Counted from the stretch's first letter, positions 33,241 to 41,810 are shown. The stretch: 44,738 nucleotides of DNA from an uncultured Bacillota bacterium (GCA_949282275.1 CASDOO010000019.1:1-44738); one strand, 5' to 3'. Numbers and translations are program-made. Notes: generated by a model from the letters alone, not told the origin.

Positions 33241-34239
33241 TTACCGTCTCTTCCGATAGTCGCTGAAGGAAAGGATGAACATCTCCATCAGGTCGTCACC
33301 TCGGTCGTTCTCAAGCTTGATCCTTTCCTCGATGTCCCCAAGGTCGGAGAGGATCTTCAATAGCTTCTCGAAGCTCAGCTGGGACAGGTCCTTCCGCATG
33401 TAGTAGATGCGTCCGGGCTTTATCGAAGTTCCCTTCGTGGACAAGGCCTTGGCAATGGCATCGTTGCTTTCGCCCTGCTCGGCAAGGTTCTGGACCAAGG
33501 CCATCAGCCTTATCTGGCTGACGAAGGTAAGAAGGACGATGAGCGGATCGACACCCTGCCTACGGACGTTGCGATAGGAGGAAAGGGCCCTTGCGACGTC
33601 GTTCCTGAGAAGATAGGACAGGCACTCGTAGGCCTTGTCCTCCAAGGGCTTGTAGACCATCTTCCTAGCGTCCTCTTCCCTGACGTCGTCGGCATAGATG
33701 AGGAGCAGGTCCAGATAGGAGGAGAAGAGGAGGAAGTCCCCTTTCGTCCTTTCGACAAGGACGGCGATGGCGCCTTTCTCGATCTTCTTCTTCCTTTCCT
33801 TGGCCCTGTTGTAGGAGAGCATGTAGTAGTCGTCTTCCTTCAGCTCCAGGCATTCCTTGAAGTTGGGGGTGGCCTTCTTGAGCGCCTTGACGAGCTCCGA
33901 GGAAGGATTGATGTTTGCCGGGACATGGAGGTAGAGGTCGGTATCGTCATTGGGATCCTGGACGTATGCCAGGAAGCCCTTGTAGTCCTGCTCCTTCTCC
34001 TTGACAGGTCCCTTGACCGTCTTGGAAAGATTGGCCAGGAAGTAGCAGTTGAGGGCAATGACGGTCTTCTTCTCGCCGAAAAGGGAAAGGGAGGAACAGT
34101 CGGAAATGACGTCCCTCACCGGGTCCCTGTAGCAATCATAGACGATGGCCTTGGCATAGGACTCTCCCTTGAGGGTCAAATCCCTTTTCAGGGTATGAAG
34201 GGTCAGTCCCGAGTCCTTTCCCGAATAGACGTAGACCAT
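33241..34239 (-). CDS. holA: DNA polymerase III subunit delta
   Basis: 332 residues. Delta opens the beta clamp as part of the clamp-loader. Divergent, but the N-terminal pattern (VYVYSGKDSGL at the place of F.L.G.D.YL), DCSSLSLFGEKKTVIALNCYFL (the S.PLFGEKR.V.V region), YLHVPANI, and the C-terminal collar (LSYLLRNDVARALSSYRNVRRQGVDP; GRIYYMRKDLSQLSFEKLLKIL) fit HolA. Start overlaps the cyclophilin stop by one base (TAATG), so the pair is coupled. Converges on rpsT, a common neighbour of holA. Confidence 0.9.
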   Translation of the reverse strand: MVYVYSGKDSGLTLHTLKRDLTLKGESYAKAIVYDCYRDPVRDVISDCSSLSLFGEKKTVIALNCYFLANLSKTVKGPVKEKEQDYKGFLAYVQDPNDDTDLYLHVPANINPSSELVKALKKATPNFKECLELKEDDYYMLSYNRAKERKKKIEKGAIAVLVERTKGDFLLFSSYLDLLLIYADDVREEDARKMVYKPLEDKAYECLSYLLRNDVARALSSYRNVRRQGVDPLIVLLTFVSQIRLMALVQNLAEQGESNDAIAKALSTKGTSIKPGRIYYMRKDLSQLSFEKLLKILSDLGDIEERIKLENDRGDDLMEMFILSFSDYRKRR

Positions 34240-34739
34240 TAGATCCTTTCGGGTTCCTGGATTTCCTCGCCTTCGACGATGGCCTTCTCGATGATGACCG
34301 GGACAAGGGGCTTGTCGTTCCTGTCCTTCTTGACGGAAGCGATCTTGTCGACGACATCCATGCCCTTGACGACCTTGCCGAAGACGGCATACTGGCCATC
34401 GAGGAAGAAGTCATCCGTGTCGCAGATGAAGAACTGGCTTCCGGCAGAGTCGGGATTCATAGCCCTTGCCATCGAGACGGCGCCTCTTTCATGGCGCAGG
34501 GGATTTTTCACGCCATTGATGGCAAACTCGCCCTTGATGGCATAGCCAGGTCCACCGATGCCGCTGCCCTGGGGATCGCCACCCTGGATCATGAAGTTCT
34601 TGATGACCCTGTGGAAGGTCAGGCCGTCATAGAAGCCCTGACTTGCCAGGTAGACGAAGTTCCGTCCCGTATTGAGGGCATATTCCTTGCTGATCTCGAT
34701 GACGATGTCGCCATAGTCCTTGATTCTGAGCGTTACCAT
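34239..34739 (-). CDS. Cyclophilin-type peptidyl-prolyl cis-trans isomerase
   Basis: 166 residues, no signal peptide, so cytoplasmic. Catalytic features: FHRVIKNFMIQGGDPQGSGIGGPGY with the catalytic Arg, AVSMARAMNPDSAGSQFFIC, and YAVFGKVVKGMDVVDKI. The Trp of the cyclosporin site is replaced (FFLDGQYAVFG), as in many bacterial enzymes. Coupled to holA downstream. Confidence 0.95.
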   Translation of the reverse strand: MVTLRIKDYGDIVIEISKEYALNTGRNFVYLASQGFYDGLTFHRVIKNFMIQGGDPQGSGIGGPGYAIKGEFAINGVKNPLRHERGAVSMARAMNPDSAGSQFFICDTDDFFLDGQYAVFGKVVKGMDVVDKIASVKKDRNDKPLVPVIIEKAIVEGEEIQEPERI

Positions 34740-34774
34740 TTTTTCATTACCTCGCTAAAGATTATGTCGGAAAG

Positions 34775-34796
34775 GAAAGCCCCGGTTTCCCGGGGC
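34775..34796 (-). terminator. Terminator of gpmA
   Basis: GCCCCGG (34779-34785) pairs with CCGGGGC (34790-34796); on the - strand a T-rich tail TTTCCTTTCC follows. Confidence 0.65.
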
Positions 34797-34801
34797 GTCT
34801 C

Positions 34802-35551
34802 TTACTTCTTGGCGCTGTCCTGGTTCTTGACGGCGTTGATCTTGGCCTCGATGGCGCTCTGGTCGCCGAGGTAGTAGTGGCGGATGGGCTTGAATTCCTC
34901 GTTGAGCTCGTAGACGAGGGGGACGCCGGTCGGGATGTTGAGTCCGGCAATGTCCTCGTCGGAGATGTTGTCGAGATACTTGACAAGGGCCCTGAGGGAG
35001 TTGCCGTGGGCGGCGATCAGGACCTTCTTGCCGGCCTTGATCTCGGGAAGGATGGTCTCGTTGTAGTAGGGAACGACCCTGGCGATGGTGTCCTTGAGGG
35101 ATTCGCTAAGCGGAAGGTCGGAAGCCGGGATTCCCTTGTAGTGGGCCTGGAGGGCCGGGTTTCTCTCATCGGTGGGATCGAGCTTCGGCGGGGCGACGTC
35201 GAAGGAACGTCTCCAGAGATGGACCTGCTCGGAACCATACTTCTCGGCCGTCTCCTTCTTGTTGAGTCCCTGGAGGGCGCCGTAGTGCCTCTCGTTGAGA
35301 CGATAGTCCTTGACGACGGGAAGATAGGCCTGGTCGATGCCGTCGAGGACGTGCCACAGGGTATGGATGGCCCTCTTGAGGACGGAAGTGAAGGCGATGT
35401 CGAAGGTGTAGCCGCCTTCCTTGAGAAGCCTTCCGGCCGTGTCGGCCTCTTCCCTTCCCTTGTCGGAAAGTTCGACGTCTGTCCAACCCGTGAAGAGATT
35501 GAGCTTGTTCCACTCGCTCTCGCCATGGCGGATAAGAACTAACTTGGTCAT
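34802..35551 (-). CDS. gpmA: 2,3-bisphosphoglycerate-dependent phosphoglycerate mutase
   Basis: 249 residues, classic dPGM length. Glycolytic interconversion of 3- and 2-phosphoglycerate. [12 protein letters not shown] carries the phosphohistidine (about residue 10), [13 protein letters not shown] follows, and [23 protein letters not shown] and [14 protein letters not shown] (second catalytic His) are all intact. TTGGAGG precedes ATG. A monocistronic unit closed by the terminator at 34775. Confidence 0.97.
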   Translation of the reverse strand: MTKLVLIRHGESEWNKLNLFTGWTDVELSDKGREEADTAGRLLKEGGYTFDIAFTSVLKRAIHTLWHVLDGIDQAYLPVVKDYRLNERHYGALQGLNKKETAEKYGSEQVHLWRRSFDVAPPKLDPTDERNPALQAHYKGIPASDLPLSESLKDTIARVVPYYNETILPEIKAGKKVLIAAHGNSLRALVKYLDNISDEDIAGLNIPTGVPLVYELNEEFKPIRHYYLGDQSAIEAKINAVKNQDSAKK

Positions 35552-35736
35552 GTGTAACCTCCAATTACCTGATTATTTTACCACAACAAAAGGACAAGGA
35601 TATCGGCTTTCTCAAAGGAAGAAAAAGGCTTGCCACAACATCAAGAAAAATCGACTTCCCATGGCGACGGCGCATGAAATCGCCAGTCGGAAATCCGTAT
35701 TGTCTTCATCGGCACAATACAAAGCCAAAAGCGGCA

Positions 35737-37905
35737 CTAGCTTCTAGATTGAATGTAGAAGACGTAGTTCTTATGAAGTTCGAAAGCCCCACTTTCCACG
35801 TCTTGCTGCGTGAGTTCGACTCCAGTGACATGATCGATGAGTCGATATTGCCGAATGATGTCGCCAAAAGTCGTCGTTCCACTGACGTTTCCCGATTCGT
35901 CGACGACATCGAATGTCGTAGTCAGCGTCAAGGCCTCGCCATAGCTGTCGAACTCATATCGATACAGCAGTCGGTTTCCCTGAGCATTCGTTCCACCAAA
36001 AGTGTGGTTGATGAATCCCGTGTCATCGCCCGTAGGCTGATTCGCTCCGCTGACCACCCGATAGTGGTCGAATTGGTCGTTGGCGAATATTTTGAAGAAA
36101 TAGGGCTTGACAACAGGAGCCACGGCGACCTTCACGCTGGAGACATAATTGATAATGTTTCCGCTCTCCTCAGAATCAACGCTCTTGTTGTATGTGACCT
36201 GAATGCGGAAATTGTAGTAGCCTGTCTCGGTGATCTTGAGCATCGTGCGATAGGCCTTGAAATAACCCGCACTGCCTTCTCGGCTAAGAGAGTAATCATA
36301 TTTCGACAGCGTTTGACTGGCATCCATTCTGGCGACTGCGAGCTGAAGAAGGCCACCGCTTTCGCCTAGAGTAGAGTAGGTTTGACCATCGTCAGTCGCC
36401 AAGTTTTTAAGCTCGTCTGGTGAAAAGCCTTCGATTCCAACATCCCAAAAGTTGTCATTATCCTGCTGGATAAGGTTCTGAGCATCGATCGTGAAGACGT
36501 TTCGCTTAAAGATGCCACTCGCCTGATATTCGTTCGGATTGTTGTCCGGATTTCCAACATATTTGTCATCGAAGGTCGATCCGGAAGCATCGACAAAGAC
36601 ATTGTTCAAACCATAGGTGACGATGAACTCATCAGGATTCGAGGGAGCAGGAGTGTAACCGTTTGCGTAAATATTTCCATCGTAGAAAGGACGGACAGAA
36701 TCGCCATTATAGTTGAAAGTGCCATACGGGCCACCCATGAGATGGAATTCATAGACCCTTTCGACCAAAATATAGGCGCAAAAATCACATTCCTTCCAAT
36801 TATAGGCAATCGTATGATTGACAACAACTGCCTGTTCCGAACCAATAAATGAATCTATCGTCCCACAATGCTCATCAACATAATTTTGGTCAAATGGTGT
36901 CTCATCTTCAAATAGCGCATGGCTTCTATCAACCCCAAAGTTTTTCGCATCCATGAATATCTTCACAGCAACATTATATGTTCCCGGAAGAGAAAATAAT
37001 TTTTCACTTACCGTATACCACGAATCCGACCAACCAGAAGTGTCATCTTGTGCCATTTCACCCCATCCTAGTGAGAGACCGCCACCAGATAATGTAGTGA
37101 TTCTCAATTCATACCTGTTGAGTTCTCCTTCTGCCACTGTTAAGTTGTTATAGCGATAAGTCGATGTGTTGTATGTTCCCTCTTGAGAAAAGAAAAGTTC
37201 TCCTTGTGCATTGTTCTCCTTATGAACAACACTGTTATCATAGAACTCCACAACGGTTTGTTGCTCTTTTTCACTTTTATCGTAGTCCTTGCCTGTCGAA
37301 TAAATGGGATAAAGGAAAATGACATTATCTCCCGGATTGGAGCCATCATCTGCCTGCTGATCCAATATCGTCAGTGACGTAAACGCATCCACATACTTGA
37401 AATCCCCTTGACGATGAACAATGCACTCCTGAGCCGCCTCTTTGCTCGCCGTCCAACCGGAAAAGCCATATATCCAAGGATCTCTTGCGCCATCCACCTT
37501 CGTCGTCCGCGGCTGCCCGATGGAGTTGAACTGCTCCACGGAAATGGACCGATACACGGTAAGCTTTCGATAGCCATATTTGGTATCGTTGTTCTGGAAC
37601 GTCACGTCCGAAGGAAGTTTGCCGTCAAACCAATAACCGTAACCCTCTTCTTTCTGAGGCCGGTAGGCAAGGGGATCTGGGGCATTCGCCGCCTCTTCCT
37701 GGACGAAGAAGTAGACGTCGAAATAGCTGTCGCTGTCCCCGGCGTCCTGAAGGGCAACGTTCTCCTCGATGTCGTCGACGGTGGCCTTGGCCGTCTGCGT
37801 ATAGGAGACATTCCCGAAATAAAACAGGGAAAAGCCCATTCCCGCAAAGGAAAGAAGCGTGAACAGGGCGATTCCGAGAACGATTAACGGATTCTTTCTG
37901 CGCAT
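35737..37905 (-). CDS. Large secreted protein with SipW-type signal, last gene of the matrix-like cluster
   Basis: 722 residues. The N-terminal signal (about 1-32) has the cluster's motif GMGFSLFYFG. The rest is extracellular, rich in Tyr, Asp, Asn and Gly, beta-like, with no domain I can name. Segments such as GYYNFRIQVTYNKS resemble beta-sandwich strands. A CxxC pair occurs in WKECDFCAY (about 372-380), with other Cys at 160 and 346, so disulphides are possible. The part coded by about 36750-37350 is clearly AT-richer than both flanks, which suggests a recombined module. Starts 17 bases after the preceding stop. No terminator is obvious downstream. Possibly the adhesin or tip of a fibre; that is conjecture. 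Confidence 0.82.
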   Translation of the reverse strand: MRRKNPLIVLGIALFTLLSFAGMGFSLFYFGNVSYTQTAKATVDDIEENVALQDAGDSDSYFDVYFFVQEEAANAPDPLAYRPQKEEGYGYWFDGKLPSDVTFQNNDTKYGYRKLTVYRSISVEQFNSIGQPRTTKVDGARDPWIYGFSGWTASKEAAQECIVHRQGDFKYVDAFTSLTILDQQADDGSNPGDNVIFLYPIYSTGKDYDKSEKEQQTVVEFYDNSVVHKENNAQGELFFSQEGTYNTSTYRYNNLTVAEGELNRYELRITTLSGGGLSLGWGEMAQDDTSGWSDSWYTVSEKLFSLPGTYNVAVKIFMDAKNFGVDRSHALFEDETPFDQNYVDEHCGTIDSFIGSEQAVVVNHTIAYNWKECDFCAYILVERVYEFHLMGGPYGTFNYNGDSVRPFYDGNIYANGYTPAPSNPDEFIVTYGLNNVFVDASGSTFDDKYVGNPDNNPNEYQASGIFKRNVFTIDAQNLIQQDNDNFWDVGIEGFSPDELKNLATDDGQTYSTLGESGGLLQLAVARMDASQTLSKYDYSLSREGSAGYFKAYRTMLKITETGYYNFRIQVTYNKSVDSEESGNIINYVSSVKVAVAPVVKPYFFKIFANDQFDHYRVVSGANQPTGDDTGFINHTFGGTNAQGNRLLYRYEFDSYGEALTLTTTFDVVDESGNVSGTTTFGDIIRQYRLIDHVTGVELTQQDVESGAFELHKNYVFYIQSRS

Positions 37906-37922
37906 GTCCTATCCTCCCTTCC

Positions 37923-38534
37923 TCATGAGTTCAGGATGGCGGTGAAGACGAACTCCACCTCCTGATCGGAAACGGCGCTCTGCATATCGAAATACTCTTC
38001 CTGGGTTATCGGAGACATGCCGCTTCGATAGGCGAAGACGGGAATCGGGAGATATTCCTCGTGGGCCGAAGCCCCGGCCTGAATGTCGAAGTCGGGGAAA
38101 GTATAGACATAATGGCCCGTCGCGACATCCGAGGAGGCGTCCCAGGAGTCGGAGACGATATACCGGGAGACGCTTTCCGGAAGCGCCATCTCGACCTGGA
38201 TCGTGATGGGGACCGTCACGCCACTATCCCAGTCGCTTCCCGGCGCATATTCCAGATGGAAGTGCGTGAAGGGGAGATAGACGCGGCTCTGCATGAAAAC
38301 GAGAATCATGTCCGCCGTGAAGGGAGCGTATCCTTCTCCTGTGGCGATGACCGGCTCGACTGTCAGCGTTCCGGCCTCGGCCAAGGCATCGATTCCGACA
38401 TCGGGGCCCTCCGCATCGGAAAAGGTCTTCGACGTGTTAAGCTCCGCAAAGGAGAACACGGCGAATCCCGACCCGATGAGGGCCGTTCCGACGAAGAGAG
38501 GCAAAAGCCAATGGAACACTTTGTGGAATCGCAT
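37923..38534 (-). CDS. TasA/camelysin-like secreted protein
   Basis: 203 residues. Signal about 1-30 with LIGSGFAVFSFAEL; then EAGTLTVEP, comparable to the A-G-T-L-D-L that follows the signal in TasA and camelysin. Mature part about 170 residues, predicted beta-rich (VTVPITIQVEMALPESV, HYVYTFPDFDI). No Cys in the mature part. GGAGG lies in the end of the preceding gene, whose stop is one base before this ATG, so they are translationally coupled. It shares a pattern with its two upstream neighbours: V-x-I-P/ALP, then a Y-x-F strand near the middle. Confidence 0.82.
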   Translation of the reverse strand: MRFHKVFHWLLPLFVGTALIGSGFAVFSFAELNTSKTFSDAEGPDVGIDALAEAGTLTVEPVIATGEGYAPFTADMILVFMQSRVYLPFTHFHLEYAPGSDWDSGVTVPITIQVEMALPESVSRYIVSDSWDASSDVATGHYVYTFPDFDIQAGASAHEEYLPIPVFAYRSGMSPITQEEYFDMQSAVSDQEVEFVFTAILNS

Positions 38535-38535
38535 T

Positions 38536-39234
38536 TCAGTAACTGTCCTCCGAGGACGTTATCGTCAATGTCAGACCGGAAATCCCCTCGATGACAGAAG
38601 AGAGAACGACGTATTCCTCCTTCGTCTTGGGTTCCATGCTTGAGCCGTCATCCCGCTGCTCATAGTCGAAGGTGAACGGGATTGGGACCCACGTCCCCTC
38701 CGTGGAGAATTCCACTTGGATATTGGCAAAGGAGCAGGAAATCGAGACGATGGTCAAGCCTTCTTGGCTTGTGTCGGGGGTCGCCGCACTCCAGAAGTAC
38801 CCGCCTGCCGTCAAGGATTTATCGAGCTTGACGTACCGGTACAGCTCATTGGGCAAGGCCAGCTTCGCCTCCAGCTTTCCTGAAAAATGGACGCTGTCGT
38901 CGGCACCGCCCTGCGGATCGTAGGTCACCTTGACATGGATGAAATGACCATCGACTCCCGTCTCGATTCCTTCCTCGTCGTCCTGCCAGGAAATAATCGG
39001 CTTTGTGGAATCCTGGTATGTCGTGGACGCCGAGGAGTGGAACAGGAGACGGGTATTCTCAGCCAACTCAAAGTCGAGGCTTCCCGAGGTATACTCCGCC
39101 AATAGGAGAGAGACGCCGTCCTTGCCGAGGTTAGCCTCGCCGGATTGGGAAAAATAGAATACGGAAAACCCGGTGCCGACGACACATACGCCGGCAAGGA
39201 CAGGCAAAAGAAACCGTGCAAGCAAAGCCTTCAT
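38536..39234 (-). CDS. TasA/camelysin-like secreted protein
   Basis: 232 residues from ATG 39234, chosen because GGAGAG lies eight bases upstream; a GTG at 39249 would place that RBS inside the gene. Signal about 1-28 with VVGTGFSVFYFSQ; then YTSGSLDFELA, matching the post-signal G-[ST]-L of TasA-type proteins. Mature part beta-rich: EAKLALPNELYRYV and VPIPFTFDYEQRDD align by eye with VEMALPESVSRYI and the ending of the downstream paralogue. No enzymatic motif; one Cys (ISCSFANIQ). Confidence 0.82.
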   Translation of the reverse strand: MKALLARFLLPVLAGVCVVGTGFSVFYFSQSGEANLGKDGVSLLLAEYTSGSLDFELAENTRLLFHSSASTTYQDSTKPIISWQDDEEGIETGVDGHFIHVKVTYDPQGGADDSVHFSGKLEAKLALPNELYRYVKLDKSLTAGGYFWSAATPDTSQEGLTIVSISCSFANIQVEFSTEGTWVPIPFTFDYEQRDDGSSMEPKTKEEYVVLSSVIEGISGLTLTITSSEDSY

Positions 39235-39273
39235 CGGCAGTCTCTCCACAATTCAAACAGAGTAGAAATGGTG

Positions 39274-39885
39274 TTATTCAGCCCAATCCAAAGTATGGGT
39301 GACTTTGAGACTGGAATTCTGAACAATGGTATTGAGAGCCGTCCAGCTGGCGACATCGGTCGGTTCACGACCTTCGACCCAATCGAAGGCATATGTCACG
39401 TTCATGCTGGAAACTGAGGAATCATAGTCGAACGTGTTGGTAAAGGTGTAGATGTACCAGGCGGGATCACTGTCCGCATCTCCGTCGACCCAACTATGGG
39501 CAGTGTCCTTTATGGTCGTCGTGGCCGAGATGTAGGCCTGGAGTTCCTTCGGTATGCTGACAACGGTCGTCAGTGTCAGCTGCTTCTCGACGGCAACATC
39601 CTCATGACGTGTGACGTCATAGGAAAGCTCGACGACATCCTTGTTGCCTTCATCGTTGGTAAGATGGATGCCGCTGTCTCTTTCCTTGGAAGCATCAAGG
39701 GAGAGCTTCCAGTTGCTTCCATGGATGTTCAAAGAGCCGATTTCGGCGTAGCCGGCCATGGAAACGGCGAGATTCTCTCCTGCTGTGCTGGCGGCATTCG
39801 TGAAATACCACGTGGAGAAGCCGGTTCCGATGACGGCAGCACCGGCAAGGACTGGAACGAGGATTCCTAACATCTTGTTTTTCAT
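39274..39885 (-). CDS. TasA/camelysin-like secreted protein next to sipW
   Basis: 203 residues from ATG 39885, with AAAGGA upstream. Signal about 1-28: LVPVLAGAAVIGTGFSTWYFT, then EIGSLNIHG (post-signal G-S-L-N-I). Mature part: TVVSIPKELQAYI, DPAWYIYTFTNTFDYD and a last strand KVTHTLDWAE. It lacks Cys entirely, as fibre subunits often do. Immediately downstream of the signal peptidase gene, where Bacillus places TasA-type substrates. The short beta-rich mature form makes it a good candidate for the main subunit; inference only. Confidence 0.83.
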   Translation of the reverse strand: MKNKMLGILVPVLAGAAVIGTGFSTWYFTNAASTAGENLAVSMAGYAEIGSLNIHGSNWKLSLDASKERDSGIHLTNDEGNKDVVELSYDVTRHEDVAVEKQLTLTTVVSIPKELQAYISATTTIKDTAHSWVDGDADSDPAWYIYTFTNTFDYDSSVSSMNVTYAFDWVEGREPTDVASWTALNTIVQNSSLKVTHTLDWAE

Positions 39886-39947
39886 AAGTCTTTTTCCTTT
39901 CTTGCGGACAAGCCGCACATGACCCCTTGTGAAAAAACGAAACGTCC

Positions 39948-40883
39948 CTACTTCGAATAGTCCCATTTCTTGGCAATGCCACCGATCCTTTCCTGGTAAG
40001 CCTTGTCGATCTTGCCATCTGCGATCGAGTACGCGAGAAGGAAGAGGCCGAATCCGCAAAGGGCGATGATGCCAAGGGTGGAGCGCAGATAGGTTATGGT
40101 AATACCAAGGCCGTAGTTCTGGAAGCCGCTGTAGGTTCCGATGAACTCTTCCTCGGTAATGGCCATCTCGTCGTCGATCGAGGCGTTGTTGCTGTCGCCT
40201 CTTGTCTGAAGCGTCCTTTCGCCATTGTCCTCATGGATGGCAATGACGCGGTGGACGATGATGTTGTGGTCGCTGTCGTAGAAGGCGATGACATCATAGT
40301 TTTCCACGGCATCGAAATCGGTATGCTCGATGCCGATGAGGGAATACTGCGTGATCTGGTCGTCGAGATCGTTTTCGAGAAGGTATTCGTTGTCGGGATT
40401 CTTCTCTTCCATCGATCCCGTCATGATGACGATATAGGAAGTGTTGTTGATGAAGATGGGCTGGTCGCTGCTGTTCATGTAGATGCCAAAGCCGGCAAGG
40501 GCAAGGCAGAGGACGATGAAGACGACATAGAGGACGTTGCCGATGCGGACCAGGACAGTCGAACCCCTTTGGGCATCCTTGAGGGAAGCGACGTAGAGGC
40601 CATCCTCGACCTTCGAATTCGGGGCCGGGAACTGCGGTTCCGCGTTCCTGTCCCGGACGCTTGTCGCCTTCCGGCGGTAGCTGTTGAAGGAGTGGTCGAG
40701 GTAGCGGTTCATCATCCTGTCGAGATCCTTGCCGAGGTTCTCGTCGTCAAGGCCTCCGCGGATGTTCTTGATCCTCTGGTTGGCATAGACGGAAAAGAGG
40801 ATGGCAAAACAGGCCGCCATGGCGAAGATGACGATGATGCCAATGACGCTGGCTACGGTATAGAGCTGGGACTGGCCTTCCAT
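39948..40883 (-). CDS. sipW: SipW-type (Ser/His) signal peptidase I
   Basis: 311 residues. ER/archaeal-type signal peptidase: catalytic Ser157 in VIMTGSME, His211 in IIVHRVIAI where bacterial types have Lys, and Asp230 in TRGDSNN with further acidics at 237-238. Membrane segments at about 10-32, 112-135 and 264-288. Unusual: an extra N-terminal membrane helix and a basic cytoplasmic linker (33-108) before the usual first helix, making it about 120 residues longer than Bacillus SipW. Flanked by genes whose products share one special signal, so it very likely processes them. Starts 30 bases after the preceding stop with an AAAGGG-like RBS. Confidence 0.93.
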   Translation of the reverse strand: MEGQSQLYTVASVIGIIVIFAMAACFAILFSVYANQRIKNIRGGLDDENLGKDLDRMMNRYLDHSFNSYRRKATSVRDRNAEPQFPAPNSKVEDGLYVASLKDAQRGSTVLVRIGNVLYVVFIVLCLALAGFGIYMNSSDQPIFINNTSYIVIMTGSMEEKNPDNEYLLENDLDDQITQYSLIGIEHTDFDAVENYDVIAFYDSDHNIIVHRVIAIHEDNGERTLQTRGDSNNASIDDEMAITEEEFIGTYSGFQNYGLGITITYLRSTLGIIALCGFGLFLLAYSIADGKIDKAYQERIGGIAKKWDYSK

Positions 40884-40913
40884 TTTTCCCTTTCCCCTTT
40901 CCGAGTGGATGGA

Positions 40914-41690
40914 CTACAGGGTCGCTTCGGGAGAGGTGACGTCGGCGAAGGTGGAGAACTGAAGCGTCAGGCCGCTTTCGACCTTCTCGCGGAAGACCTT
41001 GTACTGGTCATAGTCATGGACATCGAAGTTGGTGTTGTAGGCCGGGAGCGGAAGGTCGTTGGTGACGACGAAGTCCGGAAGAGCGAAATCATTGAAGACA
41101 CCGGAAAGGGTCTTCGTCTCGCCGTCGATGGTGGTGAACTCGGCACCAAGGAGAGCATTGCGGAAGGCGGTGTTGAGCGCCTGATCGCTATTCTCGCCAG
41201 TCGTGAACACGACATAGTGGACCTCATAGGCAAGGTTCTCATAGCCGGCACGGTTGTCATCGAAGGCGAAGTAGCCGACATCGGTTGCCTCAAGCTTGAC
41301 GTCGTTGAGATAGGGGGTGTAATCCGTGCTGGGGGTGAAGGTCTCGCCCTTCTGATAGCCCCAGGAGGCAAGGACACCCTCTTCCTGGGTTCCGGGCTTC
41401 TTGAAGGAGACGTCGATTTCGTCCTTCTCGGCATGCTGGACATAGCCAAAGCCGACGAAGGCAGCCCCCTCGCCCTCGTAGGTGATCTCGTCCTGGTCGA
41501 AGTTGATGGTGGTATCGGAAGCAAAGGAGAAGACCCCGCCCGGAAGCCTGGCATCCTCGATGTTCGTCTGGAAGCGATCGCTGATGGTATCGCTGCTCTG
41601 GGTGAAGTACCAGGTGGAGAAACCGGCGCCGACGATGGCCGCACCGGCAAGGAGGGGAACGAAGACTAACGCGACACGTTTTCTGGACAT
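40914..41690 (-). CDS. First secreted protein of the SipW cluster
   Basis: 258 residues from ATG 41690; an upstream in-frame region to 41999 crosses the promoter and is rejected. GAGAGG lies ten bases before ATG. Signal about 1-27: FVPLLAGAAIVGAGFSTWYFTQ. The mature part is beta-rich and acidic with no Cys: ARLPGGVFSFASDTTINFD, then YEVHYVVFTTGEN and GLTLQFSTFADVTS. No enzymatic motif; I do not know the family. First gene behind the G-tract promoter, so the most highly expressed in the operon if there is polarity. Confidence 0.82.
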   Translation of the reverse strand: MSRKRVALVFVPLLAGAAIVGAGFSTWYFTQSSDTISDRFQTNIEDARLPGGVFSFASDTTINFDQDEITYEGEGAAFVGFGYVQHAEKDEIDVSFKKPGTQEEGVLASWGYQKGETFTPSTDYTPYLNDVKLEATDVGYFAFDDNRAGYENLAYEVHYVVFTTGENSDQALNTAFRNALLGAEFTTIDGETKTLSGVFNDFALPDFVVTNDLPLPAYNTNFDVHDYDQYKVFREKVESGLTLQFSTFADVTSPEATL

Positions 41691-41759
41691 AGACACATAA
41701 CCTCTCTTGTCACTGCTGTCCTTGCCCAAAAAGGCTCGGACAATTACGTGATTATTGCA

Positions 41760-41788
41760 AATATACCCCCCCCGCACGGTTATGTCAA
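41760..41788 (-). promoter_or_regulatory. Promoter of the SipW cluster with G8 tract in its spacer
   Basis: - strand: perfect -35 TTGACA (41783-41788), spacer of exactly 17 bases (41766-41782), -10 TATATT (41760-41765). Eight of the 17 spacer bases are one G run (41766-41773) abutting the -10. Loss or gain of Gs would move the spacer away from its optimum. Confidence 0.85.
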
Positions 41789-41810
41789 TTGTTATGGCAA
41801 CATAAAATTG
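41786..41810. promoter_or_regulatory. Imperfect palindrome overlapping the -35, candidate operator
   Basis: CAATT-g-TTATG, GCAA, CATAA-AATTG: ten paired positions with one bulged base. It covers three bases of the -35 and the bases upstream, so a bound protein could block or recruit polymerase. Confidence 0.45.

Noticed and set aside
40233..41669. 478-codon + strand frame opposite sipW and the first secreted protein
   Set aside because: Acidic repetitive antisense artefact; the - strand genes have signals, catalytic residues and RBSs.
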